64,000 nucleotides of DNA from Atherinomorus stipes (taxonomy: Eukaryota; Chordata; Actinopteri; Atheriniformes; Atherinidae), in NCBI GenBank assembly GCA_023101725.1, contig JALJCO010000163.1, forward strand, positions 124,001 to 188,000, written 5' to 3'. The position numbers and the translations under genes are program-made. Shown one piece after another: positions 11,386 through 24,400 of the stretch (its first letter is position 1; each line of letters opens with the position of its first letter). The notes below the pieces were generated by a model. It made no database searches. It saw only the letters and a program-made list of their open reading frames with translations, and was not told the DNA's origin.

Positions 11386-12249
11386 TCTGAAGACTTTAAC
11401 TAGTTTAACTTGTCAAATTTACTTCACACTGGGGATGCTTGTGATCCATGTTTCCTTCCTCCTGTCAATCATCTGAGGTGTCACCCGGGACATCCAGTCA
11501 GACCTCGGAGGTGACCAGTGCCACCCCGGCCCCCTCCAGCTTTGCCCTACTTAAAGCAAACGCACACACATCTTGTGTTTTGTTTGTTGTGTGTGTTGTC
11601 CTGCAGCTTTGGACATGAGTGACTGTGTGTGTGTGTGTGTTTGTGCACGGTTGGGGGGTCAGATAAAGAATCTGGTTGGAATGGGCGCTGAGTTTCAGCT
11701 GCGGTGTCAGTGTCCTGGAATGTGGCTGTGTTTGATGGAGGGGGGGTCAGCGGCCTGCATCTCCCCAGCAGCAGATTCCTCAGCACTGACACTCAACGAC
11801 AAAAACAACTGCTTCCTCCGATACCGAGGCGGCCGCTGTTTGTTTGCGTTGCTGCGGCTCGTAAAGTGGACAGAGATTGCAGATGGGGGGCCGCGCGCCG
11901 GACCTGCTGACGGGGGGAACAATGGACTGGGAACAATGGGGGGCTCGTGGAACAAACTCCCGCAGCTCCGTGTGATGTAATGAGCGTTCTCTCTGAGGAA
12001 GCGGCGGCTCTTCCCTCTCCTGTTTGTGTCGGACCGTTAGGATTGCCCCGGCGGTGCCGTTGATGTCATCCCTGGCCCAGAACCCCCCCCCCCCCCCCCC
12101 CCCCCCCGACTTCCTGCTTATCCTATCTTTGTATATTTCTCTCTTTCCATCCATCCGTCTGGAATCTCTCGTCCTTCCTGTTCAACTGGCTGAAGTCTTG
12201 TTCCGTTTTCTGTTCTCACCCCGCTCTCTCCACGTCCCTCCCCCTGCAG
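11386..12249. other. Intron sequence leading to plekhg5 exon a
   Basis: No exon was accepted. It contains short TG runs (about 11625-11640), GC-rich sequence (11880-12040) and a 25-base C run (12083-12107), then the polypyrimidine tract and CAG acceptor at 12249. Confidence 0.6.
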
Positions 12250-12441
12250 GGTCAAGCGCGACGGAGGAAGAACATGACCGAGTTCCTGGGGGAGACAAAC
12301 ATCCCGACCCCGGACTCTCTGGGACAGCTGGGCGGCTCCCTGCCCAGCGTCGGGGCCGGACCCGACAGCTGGAAGAACCGCGCCGCCAGCCGCATCAGCG
12401 GCTTGTTCAGCTCCAACGCCGGAGCGGGGCCCTTCGGAAAG
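12250..12441 (+). CDS. plekhg5: plekhg5 exon a (residues 1-64): conserved region before the DH domain
   Basis: The acceptor is CCCCTGCAG|G and the donor AAAG|GTAATG; the exon is phase 0 at both ends. It carries [13 protein letters not shown] and [17 protein letters not shown], both typical of PLEKHG5. The internal ATG at 12274 could also serve as a start in a short isoform, but the in-frame codons before it continue the known protein (basic ARRRKN), so it is an internal exon. Confidence 0.93.
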
Positions 12442-15400
12442 GTAATGCAGAGCCTCTGGGTGGGGGGGGGGGGGTTACACCTTTCTCTCAGTTAGAAACG
12501 AACTGCAGCTGCAGGGAGCAGAGTGGTGTCCAGACGTGTCTCGCATTGAGAAAGCAAAACAAACACAACAGTAGCAGGCAGCAGAGGGAGGGGGTCAGAG
12601 GGTCACATCCCGCCCGTCCTGGTGAAGTCATTTCCCTTCAGAGTCTCCTGACTCGTTGGCTCACACACTTTCCTCCCAGCAGGTCTGGAAATGAGCGGGG
12701 GGGTTGTGCTCACTCAGTTTCAGTTACCTGAAACTATCCAAGTGTGACACAGTCCTCATTGAAGCTTCAACGAAGTCAGTTTCCAGGAAACATTTGAAGA
12801 TTTTACTGGCTTTCAGGCTCCTGATGTGAGTTTTTATCTGAGCTGCTTTTACATTATGAGCCTGTTAAAACCTTCAGGACAGGATTTTTCATAATTCCTA
12901 AAGTTAGAACCAAAATCCAGGAGGAGGTAACTTTCTCTTCCAAGTTTGTGGAACAATTTTCCCATGAAGACATGAGGACAGCAGAATATGCTAACACACT
13001 ATAAAAAAAAAACCACTTTTAACCAGGTTTTTATTTGAATTGATAAAAGAAACCTGAATGTGCTTTTTTTTTTTTTAAGTGTTTCCGTTTGTATTTTTTC
13101 TGTTTCTAGTTCAGTTTTGTAATTGATCTCTACAGTGGGGTGTGAAAGTTTAGCGCTCACATAAAAGAAGGAAATTGTCAAGTGATTTTAAATAAAAATC
13201 ATGACATTGACTTTGAATTGTGGTTCAACAGAAATGTTAAAAACAAACAAAACAAGTAAACAAGCACGATGGAGCTCCGAAGCTAAAATGTTGTTGAGCA
13301 ACACTTTGAGACAATCACTGCAATCAGGTGTTTTCTGGAACGTCCAATCAGACGTCTGCACCTGCTGACAGGTATTTTGGTCCACTGTGCGTAAGAAAGG
13401 TGCTCTCATGAGTCTGAGACAGTTTTGTTTGTTTTTGTTCGATTATTGTTTTTTAAAACCACAATTCAAAATCAATGTTTTATTTTTCTAAATTATAATT
13501 AAGTAATTTTTTAAAATTTATTATGACTTTTTCAGTTTCCTGTTATTTGAATTACTATTGTGAATTTAGCCTTTTCTTTAATGGGAGGGTGTCTAAACTT
13601 TTGCACCCCCACTGTGTTTTATTCTTACCTTTATTTTAATCTTATTTTATTTTTATTTATTAACCTCATCTCTAGTTTTTCACTGTGGGCTCAGACCAGA
13701 TGGTTTCTGGCTTTTTTTTCTCCTGTTATTTCTAAAAAGCACTTTGAGTTACAAAATTGAATTAAATGTGCTGTTTTATTAACATCTGATTGGCTGATTG
13801 TTGGATTGAAAATCCCAGATGTCAAACCTTCTTTTAACTTCCCTTTGATCATTTCCAGAATAATAATCAGCTTTAATGAGACAGACACGCGCTCACACAC
13901 GTGCTGGCTGTTGACCCCCCCACCCCCCCCCCCCACCCCCGCCCCCGTCCCCTGTCACTAGTCCATCAGTCTCCTGTCTGAGCCGAGCTCACCTCTGTCC
14001 AGTCTCTGTCCCTTTTAACCCTCTCAGGGCCAGAGATCCTGCAGCGGGACCTGGACCTCTGTCCCCCCCCCCTCCACTCTGGAGGATTAAACGACCTGAT
14101 GAGGTCACCCTCCGTCAGTCTGCCAGCCCCATTTCTCTCCTCTGTCGCAGCTCTCGCCCCCGCTCGCCTGTCCTCTATTGTTAAACTGGTCTCAGAGCAC
14201 CAAGCTCATTTTCATAACTACGTAAAGCTGCCAGCTCAAACAAAGGCCTGAACGGCGGCTGCTGTTGGATTTGAATATCAAGGCAGCGATGTGGGCCGTG
14301 TTTTTATGCTAATGGTACAGGAAGAGGGTTTAAACCCAACAATGAGCAGACAAACGGCCGCTTTCATGCCCGCCAAGCTGATCTGTCCCCGTCTTGTTGC
14401 AGGAGGTGGACCGTCTGGAGCAGCTCCAGAGCAAGCTCCACTCCTACACGCTGTTCGGGCTGCCCAAGGTGCCGCGCCAGCTCTCCTTCCACCAGGACTC
14501 CTGGGATGGGGATGGGGAGGAGGAGGAGCCCAACCTGGTGCTGGAGGACACGTGGCGGAAGCTGCTGGACGACTCGGAGGTACGGCGTGGTCTGACCTCC
14601 CGCTGCCCGCTCATTCCTGCTTCCTGGTATCCTTCCTTATCACCTCGCGCTGCAACACTTTCCCAGCTGCTTTTATTCCTGTAACGAAACTCATAAAGCT
14701 GCAGCGAGGAGCCATAAACGATAACAGCTATCGCATACTTTTACCGGCTCCCACCTGTTAATGTGTACGGGAACAGTCGGCTCATCGCTCTGCTGCTATA
14801 TTATCCACCACTGAGGGAGGGGGGGGGTTACATAAGCAGTGCTGCTGATCTGATAGCTGAAAACTCACTGACGTTATTCAACTTACTGGAGGCAAGAAGG
14901 AAAAGTGGCAGGACCGTTTTGTGGCTCATCATTAAAGGAATTGCATGTTTTACATATTTATTTGCTGCTCTGGTCACATGCACATAATAAACCACCACCT
15001 GCATACATCCCTGCTCGTCATCAGAGCATCCCAGACTCCCCAGGCCTCAGTTAGCAATCAAACATGAGACCAATGCGGGGCTGTCACAAACGATTATGTT
15101 CATGATTGATTAGTCGACTAGTCATGCGAAAATTGCAGCATTTTTACAAAACCAGTCAAAATTTTAGACACTCTCTCATTGAGTCTAATGGGAAAACGTG
15201 TCCAAACTTTTGACTGGTAGTGTTGTTTACTTAAGCTATTCAAGAAAGGCTGACTAGACAGAAAGGTAGTGGAGGGTACAGTGGCATCTTTGAGAGGAAA
15301 AACAAAGCTTATAAAGGATTAGTCGATTACGACTTTAGTGACAGAGTATTTTGATAGTCAACGATTAGTTGATTAATTGACGAATCGTTGCAGCCTGAGA

Positions 15401-18400
15401 CCAAAACAGGAGTGTTTGGTCTGAATGCACTGCAGGACATTCAAAGGATAACTTTCTTTTTTTTTTTTCAACCTGAACCTTATTTCTAGGAGTTTATACG
15501 TGCATTTACTCACCGGTAAAATTTCTGTGTCACTTTGACTCCTTCAGAAGATATTTCGTTGAGTTGCCCTTCCGCGTGCATTTATGTAATGGGAGAGACG
15601 GGGCAGCCTCTCTATAAGGCGTCATCTTCAGCAAAACTCCTTCATTTCACCAATACTTTAAGTAGAACAAACGAATGAGTACTATTGTCCTGCGAGTTCA
15701 GAGTTAACTTTCTGTTATTGGGAGGTTTTCTCAACATTTTACAGGTCGGGGGGCGCGCCGCTGTACAGCTGAGGCCACGTCTACACTAAGCAGTTAATGT
15801 TATACGGGGACGTTTAAACCCCTGTCTTATCTGCATCCACACAGCCATTTATGAAACGTTTAAGGCTCGACGGAACCACATCACGGGCAGACGCATGAGT
15901 CTGACATCAGCATGTAAACAGAAAGTTCATTTCACTTTCTACTCAGACTAACGGAGGAATGGCTGCACAGAGAAAGAGGGATTTTTTCATTTGGGCTGAT
16001 GAAGTAGCGTCGTTGCTAAGAGTAACAAATGACTATAAAACTTCAGTGGCTGGGCAAAATGTCGACTGGGTGCCTCCATCTTTGCTTTTGTTCAGGCTAC
16101 TTTCCGGTGGCCCGTTTTGTCAAATGAGGGACTCTTAAACGCCGGGTAAATATGGACAAAAGGGTGTATCATGCACTTTTAAGCACTTACATGACCGAGT
16201 GTAAGTGCCTGAGAGAGCTACCCAGACACCACCAACCTGAAAACTTTTAACTTCTGAACTCCCAGGACAAAAGTAGTCATTCGTTTGTTCATTCTATCTA
16301 AAGTTTTGGTGAAATGAAGGAGTTTTTGCTGCAGATAATTATAGAGAAGCTGCCCCGTCTCTCCAATTATTATAATAGGGGACTAATATTGATCTTCAAA
16401 GGACTAAAGGATAATTTTACCGGTGACCAAATGCACGTATAAACTCCTAGAAATAAGGTCCAGGTTGAAAAACAAAAAGAGTTATCCTTTAAGAAAACCA
16501 AACTCGGCATGTTCAGACAACCAGCCGGCATGGTGGTCGAAGGGTGATGATGTGGGGTTGTTTTCCAGCTACGGGACCTGGATTTCTTTGCGGTCCTTGA
16601 GTGAACCGTAAAGCCACTTTTTTCTAAATGAATAGTTGGCAAAGATTAGGTTTTTCATTGATAAAGTGTCCTTTCAAACATCTTAGTTAAACAGGCAACA
16701 TTAGGTTCAGGTAAAATGTGAGTTTTATCGTGTATGAAGGGGCTCAATGTATGGAGAAAACCTGAATAATGTTCTTCAAAGGAAGTCTCTTAAACAAACT
16801 GGATGGAGAAAGTTAAAACCCTTTTGATAAACTTGAAAGTAAATGCTGTAAATGCTGGACTACAGCAACGACTGTGTTTCCATGATTATATTTGTCTTAC
16901 TAACGTGTGTTTATGTGTGTTTTTCCAGATGTTGACCAAAAAACGGTCCCAGCAGCAAGAAGCAATATGGGAGCTGCTGAGCACGGAGGCCACCTACATA
17001 AAGAAACTGCGAGTCATCACTGATGTAAGAGTCTGCTGGCGTGCACGTTACGAACACGCACCGCTGTTGTGCAACAAACGAGGCTTTTGTTCTCAGGCAG
17101 ATAAGATGCAGCGGGAGCTTTCTGTCCAGCTTTTATAACCGTCTAATTAGCATCTTGCTAGAAATGAAAATATTTGATAACATTTAGCTTTGGTACCCGA
17201 CAGCCGCATATGAGGTTTCATGCAAAGTTGTTATGCCCCCCCCCCTCTCTAGCTGTTCCTGAGCGGGCTGCTGAACCTGCAGGAGAGCGGTCTGCTGACA
17301 GAGGTGGAGCCGGTTAAACTGTTCAGCAACATCCAGGACATCGTCCGCCTGCACACCTCGCTGTGGAACAAGGTCATGCTGCCAGTCCTGGACCGGGCCA
17401 GGGAGGCCCGGGCCATGCTGGACCCCACACACCTCCACGACGGCTTCATGACGGTCAGTCACACTAAAAAAAACCAGAAACCCTCAATAATTTATTTCAT
17501 TTAGTTACTTTTTATTTTTAGATTATTATTTTGTTATTTATATCATGTTTCATATCTTCATAATTTCAGGATTTTATTGTCTCATATCATTGATATAATT
17601 TATTATGTTTATACAAGTTTAATGTATTTTTAATTTTTCAAAATATTTCTATAGTATTTATTCTTTTGGTATTATTTGTTTCATGTTTATGTAAAACTTT
17701 TGTAACTTTATTTTTAGATACATTTTAGATTATATTTAACAAGTTTTATACATTTATAATTCTGTTATCTCATTTCTAGATTTTAGATTATGGTAGACAT
17801 GCATACTTTATATTTTTATCTATTATTTTTTTAAATTATATATACGTCTATATATAAACGTCATTTTGATTCTTAAAATTTATCATATTTATACAGATCT
17901 TTAATATGATTGTTCAATGTATTAAACATTATATTTAATTTATTTATTTATAATTTTGTCTTTAAATTATGAAGCTAGTATGTATGTTATACAAAGAAAA
18001 ATTCTAAAATATTTTTGTTTTTCATATATTTTTTTATTATATTTATACATATATCTTTAATATTATTGTATTCAACATATATTTATATATTTATAATTTT
18101 TTGAAGTATTTTGTATGTTACATGTATATATTTTCAATGTTATTACTTTAAAAGTATTTGAGATTTTTTATAAAACGTATGTTAAACATTATTTATATAT
18201 TTTTTATTTAATTTCTAAATTTTAGTTTACTATATATATTTTATTTTTATCTATCATTTTTTTTAATTATAAGGATATTATGTATGTGATGTTTTATATT
18301 TTATTTGAAAGATTTTCTTATATTTTTATCATATTAATATATCTTTAATATGATTCTGTTTAACATATTAAACATATTTTATGTTATATATTTATACATA

Positions 18401-21400
18401 AATTAATCACTTTTTTGGCGTATTATTGCACATCCAGTCATTTTTCCACTGTGTGAAGCTGTCGTTTCTCTGATGCCTCGTGTCCGTTTGTGTGCTCAGT
18501 TTGGCTCCAGGTTTAAGCCTTACATCCGTTACTGCATGGAGGAGGAGGGCTGCATGGAGTACATGCGCACGCTTCTCAGGGACAACGAACTCTTCAGGAC
18601 GTACGTCACGGTGAGTTTGTGGCAGTGAAACACATCTCAGGTTCCTGCAGCACACCCTGTCCTCGTCTGCAGTCTCTCATGGCTGCTGCTTCCTACCTTT
18701 GTTTCTGTGCAGTGGGCAGAGACCAATAAGCAGTGCAACCGCCTGAAGCTGGCCGACATGTTGGCAAAGCCTCATCAGCGACTCACCAAATATCCGCTCC
18801 TGCTGAAGAGCGTCCTGAAGAGGACGGACGAGCCTGTAGCCCGCGAGATCGTCAGCAGCATGGTACGCAAGTCCAGAACGTGTCACGTGACTCTTGTTCT
18901 AATCGATGCTCACTGCAGTCGCTCTTTTCTTGAACATGAGAACATTTATGTTTTCTGTGAAGGTGAGCTCAGTGGAGCGCTTCATCAACAGCGTGGACTC
19001 CCAGATGCGACAGCGGCAGGAGCAGCAGAAGCTGGCCACCATCTCCGCCCGCATCGACTCCTACGAGGCCGTGGAGGGCAGCAGTGAGGAGGTGGAGAAG
19101 GTAGGAAGTCTGCAGCAAGGTTATTATAGTTCATTAAAACTAACAAAAAAAACATGAAGACTGTAATTGAAAAAAAAACATTTTCATTAACTGAAATAAA
19201 AATAAATATGACAGTTTTCTAAAAGAATAAGTAAAACTGTATTGTGCCATTAGTTTAAGTCTTTGTACATTTATTTCATGCATAAGCCTTTTGGGTTGAT
19301 ATGAAATCTTTCTATTTAATCTATTTACTTTGCTTTATTAATTTTACACTGCAAAAACTCAAACATTCCAAGTAAGACAAAATTACCTGAAGAGAAACAT
19401 TTCGGTGAGAAATAGGAACTTGTTTTGTCCCATTTGGCAGATTTTTTTGGCTTATGATAAGCAAAATTTTTTGGGTAAGATTTCTTGCCTTAAAACAAGT
19501 TCCTATATCTCACTGAAATGTTTCTCTTTAGGTAATTTTGTCTTATTTTGAGTGTGATGAGATAATTTGGCTAGAAATTAGAAAAATATACTTGCTAAGA
19601 TTTGAGTTTTGCAGTGTATTCTGAGTGACTTTCTGGTGATTTTGAATGTCACACCAGACAAATGCCTATAATTTATGGGGAAAAAAAAACCCCCAAAAAA
19701 CAAAAAATAATACTGAAACTAATAAAATCTTAACTAAAACGAAGCATTTTCCAAGAAATAAACCTAATAAAAACGAGCAAAGCTGCTCAAAAAACTAACT
19801 GAACTGAAGAACAAAAAGTCAAAACCAAATAAAAACTGAAACTAATTAAAAATCCCAAACTATTATAACCTCGGTCTGCAGAGCTTTTAGATGCAAGACC
19901 TCATGCAGGATCGGGTTTCATGCCTTCGTCTTTCTGCCCCCTCAGATTCTCAAAGAGTACAACCGCTTTGATCTGATGGCTCCCATGAGGGGAACGTCGC
20001 CGGAAGAGACCCGACAGCTGCATCTGGAGGGAGCGCTGCGGATGAAGGAGGGCAAAGACAGCAGGGTAAGACTGAGCCGCTCATCTTCTCAGCCAAAGTC
20101 CCAGCAGCCCCCGTCAGGTCTGAAATGAGCTGCTTCCTCCTGCAGATGGAGGTTTACTGCTTTCTGTTTACCGACCTGCTGCTGATTACCAAGCCGGTGA
20201 AGAGAGTGGAAAAGGTGAAAATCATCCGCCAGCCTCTCCTCATCCACAATGTCATCTGTAAAGAGCTCAAGGATCCTGGTGAGTTGTTTTTCTCCAGACT
20301 CATTCTTTGATATTTCGTATCTAAATGGGCTGTTTTGTCTGCTAATATGAAACAATGGAAAGCAGGAAATCCTCACTGCTGAGAAACAAATTCTCTCCAT
20401 AATTGCATTGTTGCATTTCTCATACAAATGCATTTAAAAAACAAGTCCCATCCAACTCCTAAGCTAAGCAACAGAGTCATGATTAAACACTTTTTTAGGA
20501 TATTTATTTATAAATTAGGGATGGGTGATACAAAATTTTTCCAGTCGGTATGATACAAGTAATTTATGGTACTTATTCATCTATATCAATGCTGATATTT
20601 TTGTCTCACATGATTGTACAGTTTGCATTAATATCTTGAATGCAAGGGCAATATTAGATATAAGTAAAACTTGAGAATAGAAGTACTGGAAAGAAATACT
20701 TTTAAAACAAAAATAAATTACATTGATGAAGAAATTAAGCAAAAATAAGATTAAAAACTTATTTCAATTATCAAATAACTTAAGCTCAGGTTACAATTAT
20801 TTAAATGTATTAAGTATAAAATGTTAAAATATAAAATGGAATATTAAAATGATAGGTTTAGCTAAACATAATGAGCAAAAACCTGCATGAAAGCAGTGAA
20901 AAATCCCAAACATCATCATCGTCATTAACAGCAGCAGCATTATCATGACCTCTGATGATGATGCTGCGACCACCATCATGTGATACAGAAACTATAATTT
21001 GGCTGATTTTACACATAATTTCATTGCCTAAAACTCTTACAAGTCAAAAGTCAAAACATTTTTATGTGTACAGTGGTATCTCTATTCACGAAAAAGTAGC
21101 AAATCCGATATTTTGTCTGTCTGGTATGAAAAGTATCAACTCCAGGGTATCGGTATGCCCATCCCAAATTAAAACGGGGAGGGAAAAACCCTAGAGGTGC
21201 ATAAAAATCTGAAATATCATTAAATTCAAAAAGTTGCTGGAGGATATTTCAGAGTGAAATCTGAAGAAAAAATAAATATTGAATAATATTTTATTCCCAA
21301 TTGATCATAAACAACATATCAGATGTTGAAATGGATATTTTAGAATTCCATGGAAGTTTTTAGCTTATTTTCAGTTTGATGGCAGCAACACATCTGGAAA

Positions 21401-24400
21401 CATCTGGGATGTGAGGAGAGCAGATTTTAGATGAGTCCAGAGAAGATGGATGGTGGTTTTTCTGGATCGTACGGCTTCTTCTCTGCACGGTGGAGCTTTA
21501 ACCTGCATTTGTGGACAGAGATTTCTGGAAGTCTTCCTGCGTAAATCAGTGATTCATCTGTGATTTCCAGAAGAGAATCATGTCTGTTTTTAATGCAGCG
21601 CTGCCTCAATATCGCCAACATCCAGTTTGACCTTCGGCATTGTCCCTTGCGCACAGAGATTCCTCCTAATTCTCTGGCTCAGTCTTCCCAGTTTCCCATT
21701 GAGGAACAATTTTTCTGAACTTGTTCCACACCTGCCTCAGATTGGCGAACCTCTGTCCATCTGAGAGCCTCTCCCTCCCTGAAATGCTCTTTACACTCAG
21801 TAATTTTACTGACCTGTTCGGGTGCGTCATCCACCTGACTTGCTGTCACATGTTTGTTTTTATGGGTTAATTACTTTTCCATTGTTATTGTTGTCCCTGC
21901 TTCAACTTTTTACAGACGTGTTGCTGCAATCAAATTAAAAAATGAGCTCATGTTTTCCATGAAATTGTAAAATGTCTCAGTTTCAACATCGGAAGTTTTT
22001 TTTTTTTCCTTCTGAGAAAAGATCTGGAAATTATTGCATCTGTTTCCATCTGTATTTGCATTGGCTGAAGTGGATTTGATTAAGAATTTCAAGTTCGGTT
22101 TCAAACAGTCTGCCGCTCGCAGGTCTTCAGGAAGGCTGATTTATGAATATGGGCCAAAAAAAGGAACAAAATAGCTCTGACCATGAGGGAGATTGTTTAC
22201 TATTAACTTTTTTTTTGGTCTCTTCAGGCTCTTTCATTCTCATCTACCTCAATGAGTTCAAGAGTGCAGTGGCAGCCTACACTTTCCAGGCCAACAGCGC
22301 CCCCCAGGGGAGAAGCTGGATAGATGCAGTCTGCAACGTGCAGGTTTGGGATTCAGTCGGATCTTCCAGCATCAGACTGGGGAGATTTGCTCGGTGTTGG
22401 AATGACAAACTGTTGTTTCCCTCCAGAACCAGCTGCAGAGACTTCGCACGGAGGAGGACCTGCGGCAGCTGGACATCCGAATGAGGCGCACGGAGCTCGA
22501 GGATGAGGAGGAGGAAGATGAGAGCAGCAACTCCACCACCAGCTCTCCGGTCTTGCGGCACAAAGATGAGCTGAATTCAAGGTAGTCAGAAACTCCTGCT
22601 GCTGAGTTTCCTGACATTTCAACCTGAAGGTTTATCTCTAAAGCGATCTTCTCCTCTCAGCCAATCAGACGGCTCCACTGAGACTCTGTCGGTGATGGAC
22701 GTGGACGAGCCGGCGGAGCACCAGCAGCCGTCTGCCTCCAACACACACCTCGAGGAAACCCCCGCCGAAGAGACTCGGCGTGATGACAGGAGCAAGCTTC
22801 AGGTGCCCATCCTCATCGTCCACCCCGCCGACTCGGGGCTCCACCAGGACCGGGGGCCGGACCGGGGGCTGGACGGGGGCCCGGACGCTGAGGAGCTGGA
22901 CCCGCAGTGCCGCTCTCTCTCCATGGACAGCGCTTACGGTACCCTCTCCCCTGAATCCCTCCTGCGAGAGCTGCGGCCACAGCCCGGACAGAGCGAGGAA
23001 GAGGAGACTGAGGAGGAAGAGGTGGAGCGGGAGTTAGCGGAGGAGGAGCTGGTAGAGATGGAGGAGCTGGAAGAAGAGGACGAGGAGGAGGTGGAGGAGG
23101 CGGAGGAGGAGGAGGAGGAGGATGCGTCCCTGGGTTCCCAGCTGTCGGTGATCCAGCTGTCCAAGCCTCGCCGGCGGCCGCACGTCCAGTCCCGCCTCAG
23201 CTGCCAGCAGAGGCTCTCCACCCTGACTTTATCCCGCTCTGAGGACAACCTCCTCCAGCGCTTCCACGAGCACGACCCCGTCTCCCCGCACACGCACTCC
23301 GAGGCCCAGGAACCTCAGCGCGGGGACACGGACACGTCCTCCTCGCTGGCCCACAGCAAGAGCATGTCGGAGCTGTTCTCCAGAGACCTCACCCGGTCGG
23401 ACGACAGCCTGAGCGCGAGCGTGGCCTCCGCAAGGCTCGAGGAGGACGCGAGCGAGGCCGAGGCGTGGCGCAGCCACACGCCGCCTCCAGGACCGCTCGA
23501 AGGGGACCGGTTGCTGAGCGGCGACTCGGACCGGGCGGCGCTTTCATCCAGCTGCTCAGAGAAGAAAAGCGAGTCGGTGGAAGCGACGCCGAAGAAGAGG
23601 AAATCTCCGGCCCAGCAGCACAAGAAGCTGACGGTAGCTCAGCTGTACAGGATACGCACCACTCTGGTCCTCAACTCCACGCTGACCGCATCGTGAGTTG
23701 GTCCACGTCCCATCTAGGGATGGGCATATCGATACCCTGGAGTCGATACTTTGATACCAGCCAGACAAAATATCACAATTGATACTTTTTTGAGTATCGT
23801 GATCAGATTCTAGCTTCTGTATCACATGATGGTGGTAGCCTATCAGATTCTAGCTTCTGTGTCACATGATGGTTGTAGCCTATCAGATTCTAACTTCTGT
23901 GTCACATGATGGTGGTAGCCTATCAGATTCTAGCTTCTGTGTCACATAATGGTGGTAGCCTATCAGATTCTAGCTTCTGTATCACACGATGGTGGTAGCC
24001 TATCAGATTCTAGCTTCTCTGTCACATGATGGTGGTAGCCTATCAGATTCTAGCTTCTGTATCACATGATGGTGGTAGCCTATCAGATTCTAGCTTCTGT
24101 ATCACATGATGGTGGTAGCCTATCAGATTGTAGCTTCTGTATCACATGATGGTGGTAGCCTATCAGATTCTAGCTTCTGTGTCACATGATGGTGGTAGCC
24201 TATCAGATTCTAGCTTTGTGTCACATGATGGTGGTAGCTATCAGATTCTAGCTTCTGTGTCACATGATGGTGGTAGCCTATCAGATTCTAGCTTCTGTGT
24301 CACATGATGGTGGTAGCCTATCAGATTCTAGCTTCTGTGTCACATGATGGTGGTAGCCTATCAGATTCTAGCTTCTGTGTCACATGATGGTGGTAGCCTA

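Noticed and set aside
11573..11980. 135-codon frame upstream of plekhg5 exon a as a missing N-terminal exon
   Set aside because: It begins in a TG repeat, shows no Ras-binding-like residues and has no good splice boundaries in phase.
12024..12731. 235-codon open frame overlapping plekhg5 exon a
   Set aside because: It is out of frame with the conserved exon and runs through the poly-C tract and donor site; a shadow frame.
22934..23293. Long minus-strand frames with poly-Ser inside the plekhg5 long exon
   Set aside because: The antisense of the GAG/GAA-rich acidic tract reads as Ser-rich; no independent evidence of a gene.
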